A stretch of 64,000 nt of DNA. Origin: Larkinella rosea (lineage in GTDB: Bacteria; Bacteroidota; Bacteroidia; Cytophagales; Spirosomataceae). The DNA lies in assembly GCF_003858635.1 (NCBI RefSeq), contig NZ_RQJO01000010.1, positions 496,001 to 560,000 on the forward strand, given 5' to 3'. The notes under the pieces are model-generated. The model had not been told where the DNA came from and did no database searches. It saw nothing but the letters and a program-made list of their open reading frames with translations. Position numbers and translations under genes: made by a program. Of this stretch, positions 45,947 through 55,500 are shown piece by piece (position 1 is the first letter of the stretch; every line of letters begins with the position of its first letter).

Positions 45947-46346
45947 GATCCCTGCGATTTACCGGATTCAGAATGAGTAGTCAGAAAATGACGAGGTCGA
46001 ACGGCGCGACTGGTGGTTAATAGGTGCGATAATTCAAATAATACTCAGGATTGTACAAAATATTTTTATTCTTTTTTTAAAAATACAAGCCCATGGTTTT
46101 AACCGTGGGCTGAGCGAAAATCTGACCTATATAAAAACCGTTTTAACGGTTTAAAACCCGGATCGAAAAACGTTGAAACGGTTAATGGTGGTTCAATTTT
46201 TCTCACATAACCCACCGTTAAAACGGTGGGCTGGGATTTTTGACCTGCTAAATTCATCGTTACGGTAATTTATCAACCAATCAAATGGTTTTCTGTCGCT
46301 GACTTCGTTTCTTGCGGTTTTTGAAAACCGTGTAATCCCTAACATT
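45947..46346. other. intergenic region with three hairpin repeats; no gene seen
   Basis: The 400 bases between the sigma factor gene and the divergent SDR gene hold hairpins at 46088-46111, 46135-46152 and 46211-46230. Between 45960 and 46080 the DNA is AT-rich and may contain the sigma promoter; no defined box was identified. Confidence 0.6.
46088..46230. repeat. cluster of three REP-like hairpins
   Basis: 46088-46111: AGCCCATGGTT/AACCGTGGGCT arms (one mismatch). 46135-46152: AAACCGTT/AACGGTTT. 46211-46230: CCCACCGTT/AACGGTGGG. They share a CCCAC.G...C.GTGGG core with the elements at 19329 and 48242. Confidence 0.8.
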
Positions 46347-47114
46347 ATGAATGCGTTCTGGCAACTGACCGGCTACCGTGCGCTGGTCACCGGCGGCACC
46401 AAAGGCATTGGCGAGGCCATCGTAAAACAACTGCTGGAATTTGGCGCAGATGTGTTTATCGTCGCCCGCGACAACAACCTGCTTCAACAAAAACTGAGTG
46501 ATTACCGGCAGAGCGGTTTTTCGGTAGACGGACTGGCGGTCGATATGAGTCAAACCGGCGCGGCAACGCAACTGATCGAAACGGTGAAGGAACGCTGGGG
46601 AAGTCTGGATATTCTGATCAACAATGCGGGAACGAACATCCGAAAACCGACCGTCGACTACACCACCGACGAGTTCGATTTCCTGCTGAACACCAACCTG
46701 CGGTCGGGCTATGAATTGAGCAAGGCGGCTTATCCGCTGTTGAAAAAGTCGGGGAAGGGAAGTATAGTTTTTGTATCGTCGGTGTCCGGCCTGACGCACA
46801 CGAGCAGCGGTTCCATTTACGGCATGACCAAAGCCGCTCTCCACCAACTGACACGCAACCTTGCCGTCGAGTGGGCGACAGATAACATTCGGGTCAACAC
46901 GATTGCGCCCTGGTACGTCCTGACGCCACTGGCCGAACCGGTGCTGACCAATCCGGAGAAACTGGAAGGAATTTTGAAACGAACGCCGATGAACCGCACC
47001 GGGAAACCGGAAGAAATTGCGGCTTCCGTCTCGTTTCTCTGCCTGCCCGCAGCGGGCTACATCACCGGCCAAACGATTGCCGTCGATGGGGGAATGACGG
47101 CCTGGGGAATGTGA
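46347..47114 (+). CDS. SDR-family oxidoreductase (tropinone reductase-like)
   Basis: A 255-residue classical SDR. Cofactor loop TGGTKGIG at residues 15-22, NNAG at 92-95, catalytic Y158 and K162 (IYGMTKAA), Ser at about 144-145 (VSSVSG), and C-terminal [15 protein letters not shown]. It reduces or oxidises a carbonyl/hydroxyl with NAD(P); the tropinone-reductase-like subgroup is named by overall pattern, and the true substrate is unknown. It is monocistronic; a palindromic repeat (47120-47231) separates it from the convergent Hint gene. Confidence 0.9.
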   Translation: MNAFWQLTGYRALVTGGTKGIGEAIVKQLLEFGADVFIVARDNNLLQQKLSDYRQSGFSVDGLAVDMSQTGAATQLIETVKERWGSLDILINNAGTNIRKPTVDYTTDEFDFLLNTNLRSGYELSKAAYPLLKKSGKGSIVFVSSVSGLTHTSSGSIYGMTKAALHQLTRNLAVEWATDNIRVNTIAPWYVLTPLAEPVLTNPEKLEGILKRTPMNRTGKPEEIAASVSFLCLPAAGYITGQTIAVDGGMTAWGM

Positions 47115-47119
47115 ATGAG

Positions 47120-47231
47120 CGGTTTACGGTTTTCAGTATTCGGTTTACGCCGGGCCGACGTTTCGGTGGCTGACGCATGCTAGCTTGCGCTCTTGACTTG
47201 GAACGCGTCAGCCACCGAATACCGTAAACCG
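47120..47231. repeat. palindromic repeat between convergent genes
   Basis: Outer arms CGGTTTACGGT (47120-47130) and ACCGTAAACCG (47221-47231), and inner arms TTCGGTGGCTGACGC (47162-47176) and its complement (47205-47219). It shares CGGTTTACGG, TATTCGG and CTGACGC with the element at 9491-9560. It may also end transcription from both sides. Confidence 0.8.
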
Positions 47232-47232
47232 A

Positions 47233-48225
47233 TTACTTATCCAGCACCACCACTTCATTCACCAGGTAGCTGCCGCGATCGGTAACGAGGTTGTAGACTT
47301 TGTTGATCGTCCGGATATCCGATTGAGTATGAGCGACTTTCCAGGCGGCTACCGAGTGGCTTGCGCCGTCGAAACGGTAGAGAACATCGCCGTTTTGCAA
47401 ATCACCTAATTTCTTCGCGCCGGTGGCGGTTTGAACGGGGTGGTTCGCCGTGGCTTCCAGCAACACCGGTTTGGTCAGTGTCGTTGAATGGCTGGCGGAA
47501 ATTTCCTGAACCGGAGTGATCCAAACGCCCGTAATCGCCAGATTCGGTTTTTGGTGAATCGTTACTTCCCGTACTTTCGCCGAAACCAGCAAGCGGGTTT
47601 TGGCATCGTACGCCATTACGTCATCACCGGCTTTGATCTGGTCGATGGTTTTCGTTTGCCGGTCGGCCAGCGTTACGACCGCATCAGCCGGGAAGCAGAA
47701 ATTGTATTCTTCTTTTTTCTTCTCACCGCCTTCTTCTTTCGTTCCGCCACCCATCAGCAGCGCCATTTCGCGGGAGAGTACAAAACCGAGTGCCGACATC
47801 AGCCCGGCTTCTTTTTCACCAACGTATTTCAGATCATCGATGTACGCATCCCACGCCTTGCGATCGGCGCTGGCACCGGGAACCACGAACGGTTTGGTTT
47901 CTTTGGTTTTTCCATTTTCATAAACCGCCAGCAAACCCAGTTCTTTGGTGTCGGCAGCCGTGAAAATTTTGTACAAATAGATTTTCCGGGGAATCCCGTC
48001 GCTGTAATTGAAGACGTAGGCCGGACGTTCTTCGTAACGATCCAGAATAAAATCGCCGGATTTGAAATAGGTATCTTTTTCGAGATTACCAATTTTAATG
48101 GCCTTAATGGCCTTCAACTGATCCAGCGACATGCTCGCAGTCTGCGCCCAAACGCGTAGCGAAACCAGTTGCAAAACCGCAACACAACCAATGACAAGGA
48201 ATTGACGAAGTAAGTTAGTTTTCAT
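47233..48225 (-). CDS. secreted protein with C-terminal Hint (hedgehog/intein-type) domain
   Basis: A 330-residue protein with a signal peptide (VIGCVAVLQLVSLRVWAQ), an N-terminal domain of unknown kind (about 30-160) and a charged linker (GGGTKEEGGEKKKEEYN). From C177 to the end the sequence has the Hint pattern: CFPADAVVTLADRQTKTIDQ, then VMAYD, the B-block TANHPV (T259, H262) and the terminal NLVTDRGSYLVNEVVVLDK. There is no final His-Asn and no C-extein, so it is not an intein but a Hog/BIL-like autoprocessing domain that may cleave behind F176. It lies downstream of two exported enzyme genes and a REP-like element. Confidence 0.85.
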   Translation of the reverse strand: MKTNLLRQFLVIGCVAVLQLVSLRVWAQTASMSLDQLKAIKAIKIGNLEKDTYFKSGDFILDRYEERPAYVFNYSDGIPRKIYLYKIFTAADTKELGLLAVYENGKTKETKPFVVPGASADRKAWDAYIDDLKYVGEKEAGLMSALGFVLSREMALLMGGGTKEEGGEKKKEEYNFCFPADAVVTLADRQTKTIDQIKAGDDVMAYDAKTRLLVSAKVREVTIHQKPNLAITGVWITPVQEISASHSTTLTKPVLLEATANHPVQTATGAKKLGDLQNGDVLYRFDGASHSVAAWKVAHTQSDIRTINKVYNLVTDRGSYLVNEVVVLDK

Positions 48226-48241
48226 AGTAGATGGTTTAATT

Positions 48242-48340
48242 ACGTACCCACGGACTAAAGTCCGTGAGTTTTATTACTCTGAGTTGACAGTATAGTTTAC
48301 ACGGACTAAACGGGGCCGCCCGGCGGTCCGTGGGTACGTT
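48242..48340. repeat. bipartite REP-like element with 14-bp terminal inverted repeats
   Basis: Terminal arms ACGTACCCACGGAC (48242-48255) and GTCCGTGGGTACGT (48327-48340) are exactly complementary. Inside are one hairpin (48249-48266, CACGGACT/AGTCCGTG) and a second, partly GC-rich unit (48300-48332). The element fills the gap between the Hint gene start and the amine oxidase stop. Confidence 0.85.
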
Positions 48341-49901
48341 ATTTTTTCGTGTACTCACCCACCCGGGCGTGCAGTGAATCGACCACCCGCCGGGCAGACG
48401 TAAACGCTCCGGCCATCCAGGCCGTCAGGTACGTCGTATGTTCCCCGGCAAAATAAATGTTTCCATCCGGTTCGAGCAGCGCGGGGTAGAATTTCCGACG
48501 GATGGCATCGTCGTAAACCGCCCAGCCGCCTTCGCTATACGGAATTTTCTGCCAGGCCAGCGAGAACGAGTTTTCGAACTCCTGCGGGTATTGCGGGTGA
48601 ATTTTATACCCCTGCTCCAACGCCATTTTTTCGCGTGCGGGAAGCGATAGTTCCCCCACCGCTTCGGCCCGGCTGTAGAAATTATAATAGCCGATCAGCA
48701 CGCCTTTTTTGCCCATCAGGTCGAAGGACGGATACCAGATCTGATTGATATCCATGTTGGTACGGGAAATTCCGCCGTAGATCGCGTCGTCTTCTTCCCA
48801 AAACCGCCGTTTGAATTGCAGCCCGATTTTACCGGTTTTCATGTACGGAATAAAATCCGCCGACCGCTTCACCATCGGCGACAGGTCCGATTCGATCTTT
48901 TTCAAAACCGGTAACGGCAGGGTACAAACGCAGAATTCGGCGGTGATTTCGGTCGGTTTTCCGTCTTTCTGGTACACCACCCGAACGCCGTTTTCCGTTT
49001 TCCGCAACTCCTTCACCGGTGCATTGAACTGAATCTTTCCGACCAGTTTTTTCTCGAGTGCTTTCGGAATCGCATCCATCCCGCCAACGGGTTGGAGGAG
49101 CGTCGAATGCTGCTCGAACGTATAATCGCCGTTGTTGTAAAAAACCGGTTGCATGTAACCGGAACGTAAATACTCCGTCAACCCATACGGATCGACCAGG
49201 TCACCGGGAACAGCCCCGGCGCCGGGCATCGTTTTGTACCCTCGGCGATTCGTGCCTTTGTAAAGCTTGCCGGTATTCAGATCACCTTCATTTTTCAGAA
49301 AATCGACCAGCTTTTCGACGTCTTCTTTCGTCAACTGCTGATCGAGCGACGCCTGATCGAGCGCTTTCGCCAGCAACTCGCTCGTGTAACCGCGCATATC
49401 GCTGTGGTATTCCCGAATGCGCATCCGCTTGTTGGCCAGCGACCCCGGCCCGCCGTCGTTATACAACCAGGCCGACTCGTTGGAACCGTTGAAAATCTGA
49501 AGCGGTACGCCCAGTTCACGGCAATAATGTAACGTGAGGTGGTGATTGTGCGGAATCCGGGCCGCTCCGCCGTTAAAATACTGACCGTCAATGAATGTAC
49601 AGGTTTGTTCCGTGCCGCCGATTTCAGTTTCCTTCGTTCCGCCCCGAACCGTCCAGACGCGGCCACCGGAGCGGCTCCGGGCTTCGAGAATGGTGCAATC
49701 GTACCCCAGTTTCCCCAATTCGTAGGCGGTGGCCATTCCCGCCAGACCCGCGCCCAGAATTACTACTTTTCGGGCTTTTCCTTCTTTGAGTCCATTGGCC
49801 GGTAAATCGAACGCTTCGGCGGGCGCCGGTTTTAAAAGTCCCCACGCCAGTAAGGTTGCGTAACTTGCTCCGGTTGATTCAATAAAATTCCGTCGGGTCA
49901 T
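48339..49901 (-). CDS. exported flavin-containing amine oxidase
   Basis: A 520-residue flavoprotein of the monoamine oxidase/L-amino acid oxidase family. Tat-type signal TRRNFIEST at 2-10 with a hydrophobic stretch after it; FAD motif VVILGAGLAGMATAYEL (about 46-62); EARSRSGGRVWT (about 76-87); and the C-terminal FAD region YFAGEHTTYLTAWMAGA (about 484-500). It oxidises an amine or amino acid to the imine, producing H2O2. Export as a folded flavoprotein suggests a periplasmic substrate. An exported aminotransferase gene lies 68 bases upstream, separated by a hairpin. Confidence 0.9.
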   Translation of the reverse strand: MTRRNFIESTGASYATLLAWGLLKPAPAEAFDLPANGLKEGKARKVVILGAGLAGMATAYELGKLGYDCTILEARSRSGGRVWTVRGGTKETEIGGTEQTCTFIDGQYFNGGAARIPHNHHLTLHYCRELGVPLQIFNGSNESAWLYNDGGPGSLANKRMRIREYHSDMRGYTSELLAKALDQASLDQQLTKEDVEKLVDFLKNEGDLNTGKLYKGTNRRGYKTMPGAGAVPGDLVDPYGLTEYLRSGYMQPVFYNNGDYTFEQHSTLLQPVGGMDAIPKALEKKLVGKIQFNAPVKELRKTENGVRVVYQKDGKPTEITAEFCVCTLPLPVLKKIESDLSPMVKRSADFIPYMKTGKIGLQFKRRFWEEDDAIYGGISRTNMDINQIWYPSFDLMGKKGVLIGYYNFYSRAEAVGELSLPAREKMALEQGYKIHPQYPQEFENSFSLAWQKIPYSEGGWAVYDDAIRRKFYPALLEPDGNIYFAGEHTTYLTAWMAGAFTSARRVVDSLHARVGEYTKK

Positions 49902-49913
49902 AGTTTAATGAAG

Positions 49914-49966
49914 AATGAAGAATGAACAATGGATAATGAAAGGCTGTCCATTGTTCATTCTTCATT
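49914..49966. repeat. 20-bp perfect inverted repeat
   Basis: Arms AATGAAGAATGAACAATGGA (49914-49933) and its exact complement (49947-49966) with a 13-base loop, in the gap between the aminotransferase stop and the amine oxidase start. No T-tract. Confidence 0.85.
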
Positions 49967-49969
49967 GGA

Positions 49970-51148
49970 TCAGGCTATTTTCTTAAAGACGTCCATAAAC
50001 ATACCCATTTCGTCTACGGTGCCGACGCTGACGCGGCAGTAGGGCTGGGCGTTGTATTCGCGGGTGGAGGTGAGAATGCCGTTGCCGAACATTTCTTTTT
50101 CAAACTGTTTCGTTTTCATCCGGATCGGAAACAACACGAAGTTGGCATACGAGGGAACGTATTCGTACCCCTTCTCTTTCAGCCCTTTATAGAGCAATTC
50201 GCGGGCTTTGTCGTTTTCAGTGCGGCAGAAATTCTGCCACTCTTCGTCCTGGTAGCTGGCAATTCCGGCTTTGAGCGTGGTTACACTCGGGTTCCACTCA
50301 CCCCGCGAGTAGTTCTGTAATTCGGGCAGGAATTTTTCGGGTGCAATGGCGTAGCCCAACCGCAAACCGGCAAAACCGTGTATTTTGGAAAACGTGCGGG
50401 TCAGGAACAGGTTGTAGCCTTCCGCCACGAGTTTCGGCAGGGCCGGACGTTCTTCCGGTTTCAGAAAATCGATATACGCTTCGTCGATAAAAACCGGTAC
50501 TTTGGGCGACACTTCCTTGCAGAAAGCCACCAGATCGGCCACCGGCACAACGGTTCCCGTCGGGTTGTTGGGGTTACATATATAAACCAATCGGGTATCC
50601 GCAGTAACTTTAGCTTTCATAGCGGCCAGGTCGTAGCGGTATTCCTTCGTCAGCGGTACGGCTTCGATTTTGGCACCGAATTTTTTGGCGCAACCCAGAA
50701 AATCGTCGTAGGTAAACTGGCTGGTCAGAATGGTACCGCCACTGCTTTTGGCAGCACTCCCCGTATAATAAACCGCCATCGCCGTCAGCAATTCTGACGA
50801 TCCGGCGGAAAGCATTACGTTCTCGGGTTTGACGCCTTCCTTAGCCGCAATCAACTGCTTCAGTTCCTGGCCTTCGAACATGGCATACCGGTTACTGACT
50901 TCAGCCGCCTGGATGAGCGCTTCTTTGGCTTTTTTCGAAATTCCGTGCGGATTTTCGTTGAAGGCAATCCGGGCTTTCAGTTTCGGCATTTCCCGACCCA
51001 ACTGAGCAAATTCGTTGAAGAGCGTTTGTTCGTGCAGTGCATTTACCGCAACCGGATTGAGCGCGAAAGACGACCGGTTTAATGTAAGACCGGCGGTTAA
51101 CAGAGCACCCGTGCGTAACCAATTTCGGCGAGAGATGGGAAGGTCCAT
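49970..51148 (-). CDS. exported PLP-dependent aminotransferase, HisC-like
   Basis: A 392-residue fold-type I aminotransferase of the histidinol-phosphate aminotransferase family. The Tat-like signal RRNWLRTGALLTAGLTL (residues 7-23) is followed by a complete enzyme: NENPHG (64-69), CNPNNPTG (191-198), IDEAY (221-225), the PLP lysine K255 (RTFSKIHGFAGLR) and a C-terminal RVSVG. HisC enzymes are cytosolic, so export is unusual. It may transaminate a periplasmic amino acid or a cell-wall-related compound. Same strand and order as the amine oxidase and Hint genes, divergent from the ABC ATPase gene. Confidence 0.9.
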   Translation of the reverse strand: MDLPISRRNWLRTGALLTAGLTLNRSSFALNPVAVNALHEQTLFNEFAQLGREMPKLKARIAFNENPHGISKKAKEALIQAAEVSNRYAMFEGQELKQLIAAKEGVKPENVMLSAGSSELLTAMAVYYTGSAAKSSGGTILTSQFTYDDFLGCAKKFGAKIEAVPLTKEYRYDLAAMKAKVTADTRLVYICNPNNPTGTVVPVADLVAFCKEVSPKVPVFIDEAYIDFLKPEERPALPKLVAEGYNLFLTRTFSKIHGFAGLRLGYAIAPEKFLPELQNYSRGEWNPSVTTLKAGIASYQDEEWQNFCRTENDKARELLYKGLKEKGYEYVPSYANFVLFPIRMKTKQFEKEMFGNGILTSTREYNAQPYCRVSVGTVDEMGMFMDVFKKIA

Positions 51149-51550
51149 GATTTCGTAGGTTTCGTAATTTTTTTGTACTAAACTACGATGAGATTTTATT
51201 ATTTCCGAATAAAGCCAAATGCAATTTCGTCATTTCAAAAATAAACAAATTTTCTAAAACAGTTTATTATTGAAAGTAGATTTATATTCTTTTTGAAATT
51301 ATTACCAATAATCACTTTAAATTCAAAGTAGTTTTACCAAAACCGCCACTGTTTCCGGCAAAATCAGCTTAATTTTAAACTAGATCTTTTTCGAAAACCG
51401 ATTCCTGAAATGCGTACTTTCCCTGATTAAGATGCGTAGAAAGATTTTGCATCTCCAATAGAAAAATGACGAAATATATACTATACTTACTTTCTACTCA
51501 AAATGCGTATCCGCCGAACCGATCAATGACTTAACTTAACCCATCCTCCA
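51149..51550. other. AT-rich divergent promoter region; no gene seen
   Basis: The 402 bases between the aminotransferase gene and the ABC ATPase gene are much richer in A+T than the neighbours. A short inverted pair GATGC/GCATC occurs at 51431-51453. I could not assign a confident -33/-7 pair to either gene. Confidence 0.55.
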
Positions 51551-52453
51551 ATGAAACTGACGATTACCGATCTGAATAAAACGTATTCCAATGGCGTCAA
51601 GGCGCTGCACAATGTCACACTTACGATTCCGCAAGGCATGTTTGGCTTGTTGGGACCGAACGGGGCGGGTAAATCGTCGCTCATGCGCACGATTGCAACC
51701 TTGCAGGAAGCCGACAGCGGTCAGATTCTGCTGGAAGATACGCCCCTGGGAACCATCGATGTGCTGCGCCAGAAAGATTCCATCCGGCGCGTATTGGGCT
51801 ATTTGCCGCAGGAATTTGGGGTTTATCCGAAAGTGTCGGCCGAAACCATGCTCGACCACATTGCCAGTTTGAAAGGCATCAACAACAGCCGGGAACGGAA
51901 ACTGATCGTCGAAGCACTGCTCGAAAAAGTCAATCTGGCGCACGTCAAAAAGAAGAATCTGGGTACGTTTTCGGGTGGGATGAAACAGCGGTTTGGCATC
52001 GCCCAGGCGCTCATCGGCAGTCCCAGCCTGATCATTGTGGATGAACCTACCGCCGGTCTGGACCCCGCCGAACGCAACCGGTTTCATAACCTGCTCTCGG
52101 AAATTGGCGAAAATACCGTCGTCATTCTTTCTACGCACATTGTGGAAGACGTCACCAACCTCTGCTCCGACATGGCGATCATCAGCCTCGGAAACGTGAT
52201 TGCGCAGGGACACCCCGCCGATCTGGTGGCGGGTATTCAGGGAAAAATCTGGCGCAAAATCATCGAAAAAGCCGAACTGGACACTTATAAAGCCAACCAT
52301 CAGGTGATTTCGACGCAGCTTAAGGGCGGTAAAACCCAAATCCATATTTACAGCGACACTCCTCAGCTTGGTTTCGATCCCGTCGAAGCCAACCTGGAAG
52401 ACGTTTACTTCTCCAAAATCACGAGCCATCAAGAGGTAGGAATTATGAGTTAA
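51551..52453 (+). CDS. ABC transporter ATP-binding protein
   Basis: A 300-residue ABC ATPase. Walker A GPNGAGKSS (about 35-43), Q-loop LPQEFGVYP, signature FSGGMKQR (about 139-146), Walker B LIIVDEPTAGLDP and H-loop STHIVEDV. The C-terminal 80 residues are a small regulatory extension. It powers the permease encoded 64 bases downstream, which carries its own peptidase. Typical for ABC-2 type exporters in Bacteroidota; substrate unknown. A repeat-containing spacer at 52440-52514 separates the two genes. Confidence 0.94.
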   Translation: MKLTITDLNKTYSNGVKALHNVTLTIPQGMFGLLGPNGAGKSSLMRTIATLQEADSGQILLEDTPLGTIDVLRQKDSIRRVLGYLPQEFGVYPKVSAETMLDHIASLKGINNSRERKLIVEALLEKVNLAHVKKKNLGTFSGGMKQRFGIAQALIGSPSLIIVDEPTAGLDPAERNRFHNLLSEIGENTVVILSTHIVEDVTNLCSDMAIISLGNVIAQGHPADLVAGIQGKIWRKIIEKAELDTYKANHQVISTQLKGGKTQIHIYSDTPQLGFDPVEANLEDVYFSKITSHQEVGIMS

Positions 52454-52514
52454 GAATTAAGAGTTAAAAAATCTGTGCGCATTCATTAACTCTTAACTCA
52501 TAACTCTTAATTCC
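52440..52514. repeat. imperfect inverted repeat of TTAAGAGTTAA type
   Basis: Left 52455-52467 (AATTAAGAGTTAA) can pair with 52486-52498 (12 of 13 bases) or with TAACTCTTAATTC at 52501-52513. It covers the end of the ATPase gene and the spacer before the permease gene, and may tune expression inside the operon. Confidence 0.7.
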
Positions 52515-52517
52515 CTT

Positions 52518-55500
52518 ATGTTTACCAAGATATTTCGTTTTGAACTGGCTTACCGCCTGAAACGTCCGGCTACCTATCTCTACGGTTTTCTGCTTTTTCT
52601 GTACACCTTTCTCATTCTGATTTACGGCAACGGTCCGGCGTCCGAAAAAGCCAATGTCAATTCGCCCTACGCAATTTCATACCTGCTGATCCTGACCAGT
52701 ATTTTTGCCACGATGCTGAGCTCGGCGGTGATGGGCGTGCCGGTTTACCGCGACATTGAACACAACACCCGCTCCTATTTTTTCTCCTACCCCATCAGCG
52801 AACGCGGTTATCTGCTTGGCCGGTACCTGGGTTCGTTCGTCATCCTGATCGGGATCATGGGCTGTACCTGCCTGGGCATCGCGCTCGGATCGTTGCTGGG
52901 ACCGGTTTTGAATCTGGCCGACAACGTCGAACGCTACGGTCCGATCCGGTTGTGGGATTATGTACAACCGATGCTGGTTTTCGTTATTCCAACGGTTTTC
53001 TTCACCGGAAGCCTGTTTTTCAGTCTGGTTGCTTTAACGCGGAATGTGTTTGTAACCTACGCCGGAAGTTTGCTGCTGTTCATCGGTTATCTGCTGGGCA
53101 TCACGCTGGCGTCGGATCTGGAAAACAAAGACATTGTCGACCTGCTCGATCCGTTTGCGCTCAATACGTTTACCAATGCTACCAAATACTGGACGCCCGC
53201 CGAGCAGAACGAACTCCATGCCACGCTGGACGGAAACGTGCTGCTGAACCGGCTTTTGTGGGGTGGCATCGGTTTGGCAACGCTGCTTTACACGCTCTTC
53301 CGGTTTGATTTTCAGCGGTTTTTAGCCGTTAAACTGGGTAAAAAATCGAAAGCCGAAGCCGTCGCTAAAAAGGCAAAACCGCTCCTGACTTTGCCCGTTG
53401 CCGAAAAGATCTTTTCAACCAATGCCTATTTCGGACACCTCTTCCGGCTGACGAAACTGGAGTTCGGTAACATCATCAAAGACGTTTATTTTCTGGTCAT
53501 TCTGATGGGTGGCGTGTTGTTTCTGTTTCTGGATGGCTGGTTTGCCGATCAGATTATGGGCACCCGCTCACTGCCAACCACTTATTACATGATTGAAGTC
53601 AAAGACTTCGACTACATTCTGTTCGTCTTTATTCTGATCATTTTCTACACCGGCGAGAGCGTGCACCGCGACAAAGCCGTTCACTTCGACAACATTGCCG
53701 ACGCGCTGCCGGTACCGAACTGGGTGACCTATGGCGCGAAGTTTCTGGCGCTGGCTGTCATCTGCTTCTTATTGGTCAATCTGGTGATTATCAGCGGGGT
53801 TCTGAACCAAACCGTTAAAGGCTATTTTGAGTACGACTTCGGACAATACTTTACGGATCTGTACCTGATCGAGTTCCCGGAATATTTGCAACTGCTGATG
53901 CTGGCGTTTTTTGTGCACATCATGGTGAACAGCAAGTTTACAGGACACATCATTACGGTCGGAATCTGGGTGGTGATGGTGGCCCTGCGGAACTTCGCAG
54001 AACTGGATTATAACCTATTTTTCTACAGCTACACGCCCGGCTACCGGATTTCGGACATGAACGGTTTCGGGCATTTTCTAAAACCGCTGGCCTGGTTCAA
54101 TCTGTACTGGCTGGCGTTTGGATTTGCACTGCTCGTGATCGGCAACCTGTTCTGGAACCGGGGCAGTGAAGGTGACCTCAAAACCCGCTGGCGACTGGCT
54201 AAACTCCGGTTCAATAAGCCATCAGCGACGGCCTTAGCGGTTTTTCTGCTTATTTGGGTGGGTTCCGGAATCTGGATTTACTACAACGTCAGCGTGTTGA
54301 ACAAGTACCAGACCGCCGACGAAACCCGGGAACTGCAGGCCCGTTATGAGAAAAAATACAGCCGCTACGAGCGAACCGCCCATCCGAAAATTACCGATCT
54401 GAAGGTTAAGATCGACCTCGTCCCGGAAGAACGGCGGGTCACCGCCAATGGGATTTATACGCTGGTCAATAAAACTGCCCGCCCGCTGGATTCGCTGCAT
54501 TTGCTGTTTGCTTCGCCGGAATACAATCACCCCAAAACCGAGAAATTCCTGATCGACGGCCAGGATCCAAAAATTTTGCTGAAGGATACGGTTTTCCGGT
54601 ATTATATCTACAAACTGCCCCGCACGCTCCAGCCCGGCGACACGGCCCGCATGGAAATCACCATTGCCGCCCAACCAAAAGGTTTCACCAACAGCGGCTT
54701 AAACCGGGAACTGGTGTACAACGGAACCTTTTTCGACACCGGTATTTTCCCGTCCTTCGGTTACAATCCCGCTGGTGAACTGACCAGCGATAAATACCGC
54801 AAAAAATACGGTTTGCCCATCAAGCAATACCAGCAACCGCCCTACACCGACGCCTGGGGGCGGAGCAATTTCCTGTTTACGCAGGACGGCGACTGGATTA
54901 CGTTTGAAGGCACCGTTAGCACCGCGCCCGACCAGATTGCGATCATGCCGGGCTATCTGCAAAAAGAGTGGAAAGCCAATGGGCGCAAGTATTACCACTA
55001 CAAAATGGACGCGCCGATTGCCTATTTCATGAACGTCAGTTCGGCACGATATGCCGTCAAACGCGACATCTGGAAAGCACCCGATGGCAAAACCGTCAAC
55101 ATCGAGGTGTATCACCACCCGACGCACGGACGGAACATCGATCGATATGTGAACTCCGTGAAGGCGTCGATGGATTACTACAACGCCAACTTTAGTCCGT
55201 ACCAATTCCGGCAGATGCGGATCATGGAGTTTCCGCGTTACGCCAGTTTTGCCCAATCGTTCCCGAATACCGTGCCCTATGCCGAAAGTTTCGGCTGGGT
55301 GGGCGATTTTCGCGATCCCGACAAAACCGATTATGCCTATTACGTAACCGCCCACGAAGTCGCGCACCAGTGGTGGGGGCATCAGGTGATGCCGAGCAAT
55401 ACGCGGGGTGCCAACCAGATTTCGGAGTCGATGGCCGAGTATTCATCCCTGATGGTGTTGAAGAAGACGTACGGCGACAACATCATGCAATCCCGTCTGA

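Noticed and set aside
46281-47072. 263-codon minus-strand open frame opposite the SDR gene
   Set aside because: The plus-strand frame has the complete SDR motifs; the antisense has none.
47233-48225. Intein inserted in a host gene
   Set aside because: The C-terminus has no His-Asn and no C-extein; the domain ends the protein, so a Hint/BIL-type domain fits better.
51536-52432. 298-codon minus-strand open frame opposite the ABC ATPase gene
   Set aside because: Shadow of a complete ATPase with Walker motifs.
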